Shown here: positions 7,373 through 15,970 of the stretch, piece by piece
Layout of the letters: each line of letters opens with the position of its first letter
Numbering within the stretch: the first letter of the stretch is position 1
Origin: Eubacteriaceae bacterium
GTDB taxonomy: Bacteria > Bacillota > Clostridia > Eubacteriales > Anaerofustaceae
Length of the DNA stretch: 45,709 bases
Direction of reading: 5' to 3'
Assembly: GCA_012727485.1 (NCBI GenBank)
Contig: JAAYHF010000076.1
Location: 1-45,709 of the forward strand
Translations under genes and position numbers: made by a program
Notes under the pieces: model-generated
Seen by the model: only the letters and a program-made list of their open reading frames with translations
Told to the model about the DNA's origin: nothing
Database searches by the model: none

Positions 7373-8641
7373 ATGGGAATGAACCCCTTTGAATTAAAGC
7401 CCAAAAATATCGAAGAAACCTATGTGGATATAAAGAACCTTTCGAGCAAGCCCTATAACAAAAACAGCACAGATCCCTACACAAAACTGCGTGTTATTTT
7501 GGCAAACGGCGCGGAGTTCGAGCAGGTATGGTTCGGCCACCAACTGTCCAGGCGCACCTCGGACAACGAACTCAGAAGACAGGTGGCGGCGATACGCCGC
7601 AGTGAGCAACAACAGCAAAAGCGCATTTCCTCCCTGAAGCCCATTAACGAAAGCATATTGGAGCATACCATAGGCTACGAAATGTTGGCGGTGGATTTGA
7701 CCATAGCCTTGGCCAAGCACGAGGAAAACGAGGTTGTGCAAAAAGCCCTTAACTTCGCCCTTTTGGAAGATTTTGACCATCTTTACAGATATGCGAACCT
7801 TTTGGAGGAAGATAAGGGGATAAAGGCGGAAAAGTTGGTGGGCAAGTATGTGGAAATCATGCCCGGCAGACCCACCATTTCCGAACACAGACACCCCCAT
7901 GACGACATAAGAAACCATATCACCGATAAGGACAGCCTTTTGACCAAGCTCAATGTGGGAATTATCACCGCCGCTGAACAGCAGACCATGAATTATTATA
8001 TGAACAACGCCATTTTCTACGATAATGAAATGGGAAGAAAGCTTTATTCGGAAATAGCGATGATAGAAGAACAGCATGTCACCCAGTACGGCGGCTTGAT
8101 GAACACCAAAACCACTTGGCTGGAATGTCTTCTCATGCACGAATACACGGAATGCTATCTTTATTATTCCAACTACGAAACGGAAACCGACGAGCGCATC
8201 AAGGCACTTTGGGAGGAATTATTCGAGCAGGAAGTCGCACATCTGCATAAGGCGGCTAATCTTTTGCAGGAATACGACAACAAGCAGTGGGAGCAGATTA
8301 TCCCCGACGGAACCTTCCCGGAGCTGCTCAAGCTCACTCCCGATAAGGAGTATTTGAGGGGGGTTATAAAGGACTCCGTTTATCTCACCGCCGATAAGGA
8401 GGATTATATCGAAGCCAAGCGCCTCGGGGAGGATTCTGATTTCTACAAATTCCAGCAGATATTCATCAAAAAAGACGCCGATGTGCCTTCCCACAAGGTC
8501 ATAAAAAATCACATCGCTCAAAAAGGCGAGGATTACCGCTATCAGAAGGGGGAACACCCCACAGATGAACTGAATGACCGCAAAGAGGACAACACCTCGG
8601 TGGGCAGAATAACGGGAATTTCCGACAAAAATAACGATTAG
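7373..8641 (+). CDS. Ferritin-like (diiron-type) two-part protein of unknown role
   Basis: A 422-residue cytoplasmic protein with what looks like two ferritin-like helical regions. The first contains ESILEHTIGYE (residues 93-103) and EDFDHLYRY (132-140). The second contains EIAMIEEQH (227-235), ECLLMHEYTE (251-260) and EQEVAHLHK (285-293). The Glu-x-x-His spacing is what carboxylate-bridged diiron sites use. The C-terminal 70 residues are charged and probably disordered. Translation starts at 7373 behind AGGAG (7361-7365); a second ATG follows two codons later. It is a single-gene unit with its own terminator. By analogy with ferritin-like stress proteins it may store iron or detoxify peroxide, but no function is established here. 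Confidence 0.75.
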   Translation: MGMNPFELKPKNIEETYVDIKNLSSKPYNKNSTDPYTKLRVILANGAEFEQVWFGHQLSRRTSDNELRRQVAAIRRSEQQQQKRISSLKPINESILEHTIGYEMLAVDLTIALAKHEENEVVQKALNFALLEDFDHLYRYANLLEEDKGIKAEKLVGKYVEIMPGRPTISEHRHPHDDIRNHITDKDSLLTKLNVGIITAAEQQTMNYYMNNAIFYDNEMGRKLYSEIAMIEEQHVTQYGGLMNTKTTWLECLLMHEYTECYLYYSNYETETDERIKALWEELFEQEVAHLHKAANLLQEYDNKQWEQIIPDGTFPELLKLTPDKEYLRGVIKDSVYLTADKEDYIEAKRLGEDSDFYKFQQIFIKKDADVPSHKVIKNHIAQKGEDYRYQKGEHPTDELNDRKEDNTSVGRITGISDKNND

Positions 8642-8653
8642 AAGGAAATAATC

Positions 8654-8697
8654 AAAGCCCTCTTTTCCGGTTGATAAAACCGCAAGAGGGCTTTTTT
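8654..8697 (+). terminator. Terminator, probably bidirectional
   Basis: An 11-bp AAAGCCCTCTT/AAGAGGGCTTT stem (8654-8664 with 8684-8694) is followed by a T run. It lies between the convergent ferritin-like gene and moaE-like gene and may serve both. Confidence 0.85.
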
Positions 8698-8711
8698 ACG
8701 CATTGAGACAA

Positions 8712-9107
8712 CTAAAGGGTAATTTCAGTTTCGACAACGCACTCGCTTTTGATTCTTCCCACAAGATATTGGAGGGCTTCCACCACCCTTACTCTAATAT
8801 CCCCGCCGATGAGTACGAACATAATATCGTCGCCCACCTCGAGGCGGCCTTCATTAAGCCAAACCCTGACATAATATATACCGCTTAATTTGCGGGCATC
8901 CTCTATAACTTCCGATAGCTTGTCTTCATTATAGGAAAACATCATCGCCGTAACCGGGGGAGCGTCCGACCTGCCCTCCCTCACTTTTTCCCTTGCGGTG
9001 GCTCTGACCACCCCGTTATGGGTCAGATACATACCCACATTCCCCGCATTTTTATCCGCCTTGGCTTCTTTCAGCCATTCGTCAATCGAAGGTTTATTTT
9101 TCGTCAT
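8712..9107 (-). CDS. MoaE-family protein (molybdopterin synthase large-subunit-like)
   Basis: A 131-residue protein of the MoaE fold, the catalytic subunit that transfers sulfur into molybdopterin precursor. Visible features are GVVRATAREKVREG near the N-terminus, MMFSYNEDKL, and the conserved hydrophobic strand IYYVRVWLNEGRLEVGDDIMF written here only in part (VRVWLNEGRLEVGDD). The second of two close ATGs (9107) is chosen because GGAG lies 7 bases before it, against only 2 for the upstream one. No other molybdenum-cofactor gene is in the window. Clostridial proteins of this type often occur alone, so true molybdopterin synthase activity is inference. Confidence 0.7.
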   Translation of the reverse strand: MTKNKPSIDEWLKEAKADKNAGNVGMYLTHNGVVRATAREKVREGRSDAPPVTAMMFSYNEDKLSEVIEDARKLSGIYYVRVWLNEGRLEVGDDIMFVLIGGDIRVRVVEALQYLVGRIKSECVVETEITL

Positions 9108-9156
9108 TTCCATACTCCTTTGTTTGATTATAGCATAAAGCGCAGAAGCCGCATAT

Positions 9157-9224
9157 AGCGCCCGCCTTCCTCGCTAAATAAAGAGAAGGCGAGCGCAATA
9201 GCGGGCGCAATTGCGCCCGCTATT
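9157..9224. repeat. 28-bp perfect palindrome with a competing upstream arm
   Basis: A perfect palindrome of 28 bases spans 9197-9224 (arms AATAGCGGGCGCAA). The sequence GCGCCCGC occurs again at 9158-9165 and can pair with the same GCGGGCGC, around a GCCTTC/GAAGGC hairpin (9165-9190). It follows the stop of a minus-strand lipoprotein gene by 30 bases, but neither strand has the T run of a classic terminator. Confidence 0.7.
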
Positions 9225-9253
9225 AAGGTTTTAATTTTAAAAAGGCTATGTAA

Positions 9254-9754
9254 TTATTTAAAGCTTATCGTCTCGGCCCAGCTTTCGAAAAGGGGAAGGA
9301 ACTTGTCCTTTTCACCGACAAGGCAGGCAAAGTTAATTACCCAGAAAGCATCGTCGGTTCTGCGCAGGGTGGAAAAATAAAAGAAATCATTGCTGTCCAC
9401 GGTGTTTTCATAAGTGGCATTGTAGTTGTTGTTTTCATCGGCAACGAAATCAACGCCGTTCACATTGCTGACGAGGGCGGCATAATCCGCCATGCTCATA
9501 TTCGCCGCATCATTACCGATGGAGGCGAAAAGCTCGAAATCCTCTTTAATCGCATTCATCATGCAGTCAGTCGCTTCAAAAAAGCAGGTGCTGCCTTCGA
9601 CAGTGCTTTCCTTGAAGCCTTTTTTCATCTGAATGGTGAGCCCGGAGGCGGATTCATAAGTAACCGGTTCATCTCCCTTCCCTCCACAGCCGGAAAGCAT
9701 GAGGGCAAAGACGATGAGCAGGGCTAAACTAAGGGCAGTTTTGGTTTTTTTCAT
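9254..9754 (-). CDS. Small lipoprotein of unknown function
   Basis: A 166-residue predicted lipoprotein, not recognised beyond that. A signal peptide with Lys-rich start and hydrophobic core ends in the lipobox LMLSGC, with Cys23 as the lipidated residue. The mature part is acidic and Phe-rich, with no motif I can name. GYKA-like repeats are absent. The segment after residue 40 (KKGFKES) resembles clostridial lipoproteins of the PsbP/lipocalin-like kind, but this is weak. A good CAGGAG ribosome site precedes the ATG. It appears to be transcribed alone. Confidence 0.75.
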   Translation of the reverse strand: MKKTKTALSLALLIVFALMLSGCGGKGDEPVTYESASGLTIQMKKGFKESTVEGSTCFFEATDCMMNAIKEDFELFASIGNDAANMSMADYAALVSNVNGVDFVADENNNYNATYENTVDSNDFFYFSTLRRTDDAFWVINFACLVGEKDKFLPLFESWAETISFK

Positions 9755-9867
9755 AATTTTCTCCTGTTTTTTTAATTTTCTCCATTAATTCTATCACAAA
9801 AAGGAACTTTTTGCTTCCCCCAAATCGGGGGAATTTCCCTTATTCAACGGGATCCCTCGGGGAGAAG

Positions 9868-10308
9868 TCAGGGTTCCTTTATTGTTTCAAGGCCGTTTTC
9901 GGATAAAAAACCGTTGATTTTTTCCGCAGTGTAAATGCCGCGCTCGATGCAAAGGATTATCACCGCATCTCTTTTGTTTTTGGCGTAAAGCGGATTCATG
10001 CCGTAAAGAGAAAGTCCCCTTTGCATCTGCTTGAAATCGGGCTTCAATGCCAAAAGCAACCTGAGAATTTTATCTCGCCTTATCGTATGCGCCTCCCCGC
10101 TTATAAGCTTGTAACCGTATTTTTGGGGCAGATTCGCTTCGATGAAAAGCTGTTGTTTGCTCATTCCCCTTTGGGCCAACATATCCTCGATAAAGTCGGA
10201 AAAGCCGAAATAAGCCTGATAATTCAGCGCTTTGAAATAGGGCTTCATGTCGTCTATATCGGTTTTTTTGAGCTGCTCCAAAAGCTGTGTGGTGCTTTGA
10301 TTTTCCAT
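9868..10308 (-). CDS. XRE-like regulator paired with a protein kinase
   Basis: A 146-residue protein with a helix-turn-helix-like core. The segment GMSKQQLFIEANLPQKYGY is followed by a short SGEAHTIRRDKILRLLLAL region that resembles the second half of an XRE domain, and then by MNPLYAKNKRDAVI. That last motif is characteristic of a clostridial family found beside Ser/Thr kinases, as here. The frame is open further upstream (to 10452), but GGAG six bases before the ATG at 10308 marks the start. It is divergent from the kinase at 10657. It may be a kinase substrate or DNA-binding effector; that is inference from neighbourhood. Confidence 0.7.
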   Translation of the reverse strand: MENQSTTQLLEQLKKTDIDDMKPYFKALNYQAYFGFSDFIEDMLAQRGMSKQQLFIEANLPQKYGYKLISGEAHTIRRDKILRLLLALKPDFKQMQRGLSLYGMNPLYAKNKRDAVIILCIERGIYTAEKINGFLSENGLETIKEP

Positions 10309-10656
10309 TTGCGCTCCGTTAAATGCGGGCTGATTTTCCGAAATTTCATTTTGATTATAGCCGATTATCCTCGGTTGGTAAAGAGTTTTCGTTAAGGCGT
10401 GATATACTTGTTTCGTGGAAACGGCTACAGAAAGAAGTTGTAAACAGCTCAATACTATGACATCATATCTTAGCTTCCCCGATGTTATCTATTGAGGCTA
10501 AAAAGAATGAGCCCTTGTCATGCAGGCGTTGAACCATATTTTGTACGGTTGACTTTTCTTCCCCGTCGCCGATCTCCTAAAAGGAAAAACACGCAATTAT
10601 TCGGGCATTTATGAGGGAAGATACGGAAGAAACTAAAGAAATCAGACAGGCAGGAA
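10309..10656. promoter_or_regulatory. Divergent control region between XRE-like gene and kinase
   Basis: About 350 bases without a gene. A 13-base dyad GTTTCGTGGAAAC lies at 10410-10422 and could be an operator shared by the two divergent genes. No promoter with both good hexamers was found on either strand. A ribosome site (GGCAGGAA) sits directly before the kinase ATG. Confidence 0.4.
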
Positions 10657-11742
10657 ATGGAAAAAGGCAGAAATATTGAATTTATGGAGCAATGTGAGAT
10701 GCTGTCCCCCATAGCGGGAGAAAAGGTTAGCCTTGTTCGCATCGGCGGCGGTTTTTATGTCAAAAAGACCTCTCCCACCTTCAATACGGATATATTGCTC
10801 CAACTCATGGAGCATCAGCCGAGGGGAATACCCAAGATATACGCTTTCATGGAAAATGAGGACGGGGTGAGCGTTATAGAGGAATTCATCAACGGGAAAA
10901 GCTTACAGGCTCTCCTTGATCAGAGAGGAACATTCGGGGAAAACGAAACTCTTCGCATCATATCGGCTTTATGCGATGCGGTAAATGAGTTGCACTGCCT
11001 TTCCCCCGCAGTGATACACAGGGATATCAAACCTTCCAATGTACTCATCACCAACGATAATATCGTAAAGCTCATAGATCTGGACGCCTCCCGCCAATGG
11101 GAAAACATGAGAAATCGGGACACCGTGCTTTTGGGCACCCGGGGCTACGCTTCCCCGGAGCAGTTCGGCTTTGAGCAATCCGGACCGAGGAGCGATATTT
11201 ACGCATTGGGGGTGCTGATGAATATGATGCTTCTCGGCTGTATGCCTTCACAACAAATATACAAGGGGCGTCTGGGCAGGATCATAAAGAAATGCGTAGC
11301 CCTCAACCCCGATGACAGGTATTCGGGCGTTTTGAAATTGAAAGAAGCCCTGCCCTATGTGAAAAGAGAAAAAATACGCGACATCATGCCCGTCAAAGAG
11401 GGCTTTGCCCCGCCGGGTTTTCGCAGCAAAGACCCTTTGAAGATGATTGTGGCGCTCTGCGGTTATACTGCCGTATTGGCGCTGTCCTTCGGCTTTAAAA
11501 AGGAGAATTACATACAAACTTATAAAATGTTCGCAGACAGGCTTTGTTTTTGCGCCGCCTGTTTTGCCATCGTTTGTTTTTATACAAACTGGAGGGGTTT
11601 TGCCGATTTATTCCCCTTAACCCGGAGCCGTAGCAGAATACTTCGCACCGTAAGCCACATCATCTCCCCGGTGATGATTCTTTTCTTTCTTTTGGCGCTA
11701 ATGTATTTGGCGGAAAAATGCTTGGTGTTTTTTATGAGATAG
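10657..11742 (+). CDS. Membrane-anchored Hanks-type Ser/Thr protein kinase
   Basis: A 361-residue kinase with an N-terminal catalytic domain (about residues 10-245) and hydrophobic C-terminal segments (about 262-280, 291-307 and 325-357) that should place the catalytic part in the cytoplasm. The catalytic loop is HRDIKPSNV (121-129). The Mg-binding motif reads DLD (141-143) in place of DFG. The activation/P+1 segment GTRGYASPEQF (160-170) is intact, as is the DIYALGVLM helix. The glycine-rich loop is degenerate (VRIGGGFYVKK, Lys36/37). No PASTA repeats are present, so it is not the growth kinase PrkC. It is divergent from the XRE-like gene, and its stop is two bases from the convergent lipoprotein stop. 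Confidence 0.88.
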   Translation: MEKGRNIEFMEQCEMLSPIAGEKVSLVRIGGGFYVKKTSPTFNTDILLQLMEHQPRGIPKIYAFMENEDGVSVIEEFINGKSLQALLDQRGTFGENETLRIISALCDAVNELHCLSPAVIHRDIKPSNVLITNDNIVKLIDLDASRQWENMRNRDTVLLGTRGYASPEQFGFEQSGPRSDIYALGVLMNMMLLGCMPSQQIYKGRLGRIIKKCVALNPDDRYSGVLKLKEALPYVKREKIRDIMPVKEGFAPPGFRSKDPLKMIVALCGYTAVLALSFGFKKENYIQTYKMFADRLCFCAACFAIVCFYTNWRGFADLFPLTRSRSRILRTVSHIISPVMILFFLLALMYLAEKCLVFFMR

Positions 11743-11744
11743 CT

Positions 11745-12470
11745 TTATTTAAGCTTTTCTATATTCTCCGAAGTGATTTTCATAAAGTCAAAACTGACTT
11801 CCTTTGCGCCCTTCAGATAGGAGTCATACCATATCATATACTCGGCTTCGTCCACGGGCGGGTTGCTCTTATCTGCATTTGCGGGAGTGATATAGTAAAC
11901 ATACCCGGTTTTGCTCTTATCTATGTCCTCGGGGAACCCCTCGGGAACAAAGTTTTTATCCCAAGCTTCCACAGACCCCTCTTTTACATATATCCCTGAT
12001 GCCGCATCAAATTGATAAATGGAAAAAGGCCAGAAGTTATCGCCCGAAAGTCCCTGATTGTGGGAGAAGCCGACCTTTATTATGCCGTTGTCGTAGAAGG
12101 TTAGCATCGGATATTCGCCCAGCAGTTTCTTCATTTCTCCCCCCTCGTCTTCCCAAAGGTAAATCAAAGCGGAATTGCCTGCGGAATATTCGGAATTCAA
12201 AAGTAAGATCAATTCGTCCCTGCCGTCCTTATTGACATCTCCCAGGGCGAATTGACTTTTGCCGATATCCTCCCCGGTTCCGATGGGCAACTTTTCTCCG
12301 CCGGGGAGAAGGCCTTTGTTTAAAATATCTTCGAGGGCCTTGTAATAGGCGGCTTTCCCCGAAGGAGAAAGGGCTTCCTTCACCGGCTCATCTGTCTTAT
12401 CCTTTTTCCCGCAACCGAAACAGCACAAAGCCACCGCCAACAACATCAATGCAATAATTCTTTTCTTCAT
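11745..12470 (-). CDS. Lipoprotein with a VCBS/FG-GAP-like calcium loop
   Basis: A predicted lipoprotein of about 241 residues. The basic start and hydrophobic core end in an atypical lipobox CCFGC. The body contains GDVNKDGRDELILLL, the DxNxDGxDE pattern of VCBS/FG-GAP or EF-hand-like calcium loops, and otherwise nothing recognised. Two in-frame ATGs (12476 and 12470) follow the GAGG ribosome site. The second has normal spacing (8 bases) and is preferred. It converges on the kinase gene with two bases between stops and no terminator, so read-through or antisense overlap of the mRNAs is likely. Function unknown. Confidence 0.7.
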   Translation of the reverse strand: MKKRIIALMLLAVALCCFGCGKKDKTDEPVKEALSPSGKAAYYKALEDILNKGLLPGGEKLPIGTGEDIGKSQFALGDVNKDGRDELILLLNSEYSAGNSALIYLWEDEGGEMKKLLGEYPMLTFYDNGIIKVGFSHNQGLSGDNFWPFSIYQFDAASGIYVKEGSVEAWDKNFVPEGFPEDIDKSKTGYVYYITPANADKSNPPVDEAEYMIWYDSYLKGAKEVSFDFMKITSENIEKLK

Positions 12471-13043
12471 TTTCATTACCTCTTATGTGGATTTTAACTT
12501 TTTGAATTATAGCACCAACCCCGAAGCCGTAACAGTCAAAAATGGATTAAACATTATTATAATTTCCATTTTTCTTGTTTTTATACACCTCGCAAAGGCG
12601 CAACGCCTTACAAGGCGTTGCGCTTTTACGAGGTGTTGCTCCCTACGGTCGGCAACGGGTTTTACGGGAGGAAATATAAAGCATTAATTCCATAAATAGC
12701 AACGCCGTGCAATCGTCCGTAAAAAGCAATACAGAAAAGCTTCTATTAAAAAACTCTCTTTGTAAATGAAAAAGATACGCACAATCAAAAGAATCACGCC
12801 CTTTATTAAAAGCATCGTTCGCTGTATTTATGGTTCCTTTTTGGGGAATAAATCCGACAAATATTATTCAAAATAGGAGTGATAAGTTACATTATTAAGA
12901 TAACGGATATACTTCGATAGCGTTATTGAGCCTTTTGCATTAATTCCAAATAAAACAGCTAAACAGCAAGAAATCGCCCCGATATAATAACATTTATTGC
13001 CGTTATTACCGAAACGGATACAAAAGAAAAGCCTGCCGCAGTA
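12471..13043. other. Gene-free region containing a long hairpin
   Basis: Nothing coding is visible between the minus-strand lipoprotein start and the GGDEF-EAL stop. The main feature is the 52-base hairpin at 12585-12636. The remainder is AT-rich without recognisable structure. The lipoprotein promoter should be here, but no clean hexamer pair was found. Confidence 0.5.
12585..12636. repeat. 52-base near-perfect hairpin
   Basis: Arms of 25 bases pair with one G-T pair and one mismatch around a 2-base loop. The inner stem is GCGCAACGCCTT/AAGGCGTTGCGC (12598-12609 with 12612-12623) and the outer stem is ACACCTCG/CGAGGTGT. Only TTTT follows the inner stem on the plus strand and no gene ends nearby, so it does not look like a plain terminator. 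Confidence 0.75.
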
Positions 13044-14963
13044 TTATATTTCGGCGTATGAGCTTTCTTTAGACAAAAACTCCCTCAACTCATCTTGAGG
13101 CATGGGGCGGGCGAAGTAATAACCCTGAACCATGTCACAGCCGCATTTTTTAACGAAATCAAACTGCTCCTCGGTTTCAACCCCCTCGGCCACCACCATT
13201 CGGCCCATATCCTTAAAACCCGCCACCAATTTCTCCAAAAAATTTCCTTGTTGGGAGGCGTTTAACCCGGCGAGCAACAGGGAGCGATCCAACTTTATCA
13301 CATCGAGGGGAACTCTCAGCATAACCTCCACATTCGAATAACCTATGCCGAAGTCGTCCAAGCTGAATAATACGCCCTCTTTGCTCATATTTTCCAAAAA
13401 GCTGTTCACCCGCTCATTTTCTTCCAACAATACCCTTTCGGTTATCTCTAATTTAATCATACTCGGAGAAATACCCGCCCCTTCGATGATGCCCATCACC
13501 CTTCCCTCTATGCCCGGTTCCATAAATTGCACAAAGGGGAAATTTACAGAAACACTGCCCATTTTACCGCCGAATTCGGCGCAGGCTTTGCAGGCCTTTT
13601 CAAGCACCATATAGGTTATGGGTATAATCAATCCCGTTGCCTCTGCCACGGGGATAAACTCATCGGGATAAATCTTTCCCATGGGAGTTTCCTTCAGGCG
13701 CAACAACGCTTCGACGCAAACAAATTTATTTTGCGAAACCGACCATATGGGCTGATAACAAAGATAGAAACCGTCTTCCTTAAGCGCGCTTCGTAGAGTT
13801 TCCTCTATCAGGCGGAGGCGGTTTTTCCTTGATATAAGCTCCTTTTCGTAGCGCACGATCTTCCCTTCGCCCGCCAACTTCACCTCGGTCAAGGCGAAAT
13901 CCAAGGCGCTGATGGGGTCTTCTTCCCCCTTATAACCGGTGTGTTCCACGCTCGCCATGGAAGCGGAGAGCTTACATTCGATTTCGTCCGCCGTGAAAGG
14001 CTCGGTGAATCTGGTAAAAACTTTATTTATACATTGCTCGGTCTCCCCCGGCTTTGTTATCAGGGCGAAAATATCTCCGGAATAACGATAGGCGCTCTTT
14101 TTTCCGTTCAAATCCATGAGCGATTGACCGACTTCCTTCAAAAATGAATCGCCCGCATGGGTGCCGTGGCGTTGATTAATAAGTTTAAAGCCGTCCAGAG
14201 AAACAGCGGCAAGGCCGAAGCCTTCTTCCCTTTGCACAAGGCGGCTAACCTCCTCCAAAAGCGCCTCCCTGTTATAAAGCCCGGTCAGCCCGTCCCTGGC
14301 AAGCCTGTTATTCTGGAAATAAAGGAAAAGTACCAATAGCGAAAAGACGGAGGCTGTGCCTGTCAATATGACATCGGTGAAGAATTTTTGCAACATTACG
14401 AAAAACAGCGCCAAAAGAGGAAAGCTTATCATCACAGCCGTCACCCTGTTTCCGACCTTTCGGCGGGATTGGGCCGCTAAGATGCAAATGCTGAAGCAAT
14501 AGAAATAAAAAACTATATATGTGCTGTAAATATGGGAACCCTGCACATAGCCCATATTCGGCAAAATGGCAAAAACATTGTGACTCCAAAAGTTAGCAAT
14601 CAATAGAATGAGGTATGCGATATAGGGAAGCGAAAAGAGATTCCAGCGGGAAGTCAAGCGAAACGAGGTATCCTTATGATGGAGCATTATCACCACATAA
14701 TAAAAGTAAATCAGCGGCATTATGGGGGTAAAGACAAAATAGGCGGTGGTAATCGCCACGGTTATCCAAATGGGAATGGATTCATAGGAATAAATCATCA
14801 GGGTAGATGCTATATTCAATATAATGGCGATCAGACTCACCCATTCCGCCGCCCGAAACATGGTATCCAAAATATTGCTCGCTGTCAGTCTGCTCCCGGA
14901 ATAAGCGATCAATGCCGATAAAAATAGCAGGCTCGTCCATTCCGCCGTGATGTTCCATGTCAT
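13044..14963 (-). CDS. Membrane GGDEF (degenerate)-EAL c-di-GMP phosphodiesterase
   Basis: A 639-residue protein with about six to eight hydrophobic segments in residues 1-225, then a GGDEF domain (about 225-375) and an EAL domain (about 385-630). The cyclase signature has decayed to SGDIF, so GTP cyclisation is unlikely. The EAL domain keeps the metal and catalytic motifs YQPIW, EALLR, ITERVL, DDFGIGYSN, IKLDRSL and AEGVETEEQ, so it should hydrolyse cyclic di-GMP. The membrane part has no named sensory domain I recognise. GAGGA lies ten bases before the ATG. It appears to be a single gene and probably lowers c-di-GMP in response to a membrane or extracellular cue. Confidence 0.9.
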   Translation of the reverse strand: MTWNITAEWTSLLFLSALIAYSGSRLTASNILDTMFRAAEWVSLIAIILNIASTLMIYSYESIPIWITVAITTAYFVFTPIMPLIYFYYVVIMLHHKDTSFRLTSRWNLFSLPYIAYLILLIANFWSHNVFAILPNMGYVQGSHIYSTYIVFYFYCFSICILAAQSRRKVGNRVTAVMISFPLLALFFVMLQKFFTDVILTGTASVFSLLVLFLYFQNNRLARDGLTGLYNREALLEEVSRLVQREEGFGLAAVSLDGFKLINQRHGTHAGDSFLKEVGQSLMDLNGKKSAYRYSGDIFALITKPGETEQCINKVFTRFTEPFTADEIECKLSASMASVEHTGYKGEEDPISALDFALTEVKLAGEGKIVRYEKELISRKNRLRLIEETLRSALKEDGFYLCYQPIWSVSQNKFVCVEALLRLKETPMGKIYPDEFIPVAEATGLIIPITYMVLEKACKACAEFGGKMGSVSVNFPFVQFMEPGIEGRVMGIIEGAGISPSMIKLEITERVLLEENERVNSFLENMSKEGVLFSLDDFGIGYSNVEVMLRVPLDVIKLDRSLLLAGLNASQQGNFLEKLVAGFKDMGRMVVAEGVETEEQFDFVKKCGCDMVQGYYFARPMPQDELREFLSKESSYAEI

Positions 14964-15920
14964 AGGCTCATATTCCTCTTTTTCGATTAACCCAACAAGC
15001 CGCAGTGATTTTGCAAAACCTCAAGGGAAAATAATATTATATTCATTATACTTTAAATTATCGCCTTTTACAACATATTAGCGATATTTATACAGATATA
15101 CCTTTTTAATCTTTCAAAGGGAGTGCTGACTTTGCTTTTGCTTATATAAAGCCCGAGTATAAAGGCTGTATCGCATAAAAGAAAACCATGGAAAAACCTT
15201 CCCTTTACACAAGATGTAAAAGTAATCATTATTGAATAGCACTTGCCTTTGAAAAGAGTTGCTTTCATGCGTTAATTGCCTTATAAAGAGTCGAAGAACT
15301 CTTTTTACCTTTTGGGTTTAAATCAGGCTGTTTACCGAGTAAATCCGCATTGCGCGGTGTCGCCTTAAAGAGAAATGTCCCTTCGCGAAGCGGTTTCAAC
15401 CGTTAAATATTTTGCTTACCGACAATGCAGGCTTGCGGAATTTGCTTCGGCAAAAATAACGGCCGTAATCGCTATATTTCGAAAAGCCGTTTCCGAAATG
15501 GGATTTATCCTTTTCGAGCCTTGTTTTACCGTATGACATAAGGGAAGGGCGGAAAGGGTAAGTAAGGGCGAAGGGGAGAACACGGATAAAGCGAAAGGAA
15601 TATAAAGATATGGTTTTGCTTTTGCGTTTAGCTGTAGGGCTATACCCGTATAAGTGCGAATTTATACAACAAAGATAACAGGAAGAAGGTGGCGTTTTTG
15701 CGCTCTCTCCTTCGGTATCTTTTAAATCAAACCAAGTCACCACTGCGAACAGCGCCTTGCAGTCTTTATATTTTCCGCGGAGGTATCCTGTCGGGGAATT
15801 TTTATGTATTTAAACATTATTTTGCATCGTGCGGTGTTATTTATTGTATGCGAGATGATACCGTAAGAAATCTTTACCGATTTGACAAAAGGCTTTATTA
15901 AGTGAAATTTCACGAATGAA
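14964..15920. other. Long gene-free gap
   Basis: About 950 bases without a supportable gene. Frames of 66 to 115 codons exist (15068-15268 and 15396-15743 minus, 15689-15901 plus), but none has a ribosome site, a recognisable domain or a clean start. A short AAAGAGT/ACTCTTT hairpin followed by a T-rich tract lies at 15284-15304. An unrecognised structured RNA or a decayed element are both possible. Confidence 0.5.
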
Positions 15921-15923
15921 AAT

Positions 15924-15946
15924 AAAAAACACAGCTTCCCGCTGTG
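15924..15946 (-). terminator. Terminator of tRNA-Ile2
   Basis: On the minus strand a CACAGC/GCTGTG stem with a 5-base loop is followed by TTTTTT, about 25 bases after the tRNA. Confidence 0.75.
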
Positions 15947-15970
15947 CTACGGACTGACAATAATAAACGG

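Noticed and set aside
7394-8140. A 248-codon minus-strand frame opposite the ferritin-like gene
   Set aside because: The plus-strand gene has a ribosome site and metal-site motifs; the minus frame has neither.
15068-15268. A 66-codon minus-strand frame
   Set aside because: No ribosome site or recognisable motif.
15396-15743. A 115-codon minus-strand frame in the long gap
   Set aside because: GTG start without ribosome site, no domain, and unusual amino-acid composition. It is more likely non-coding or decayed.
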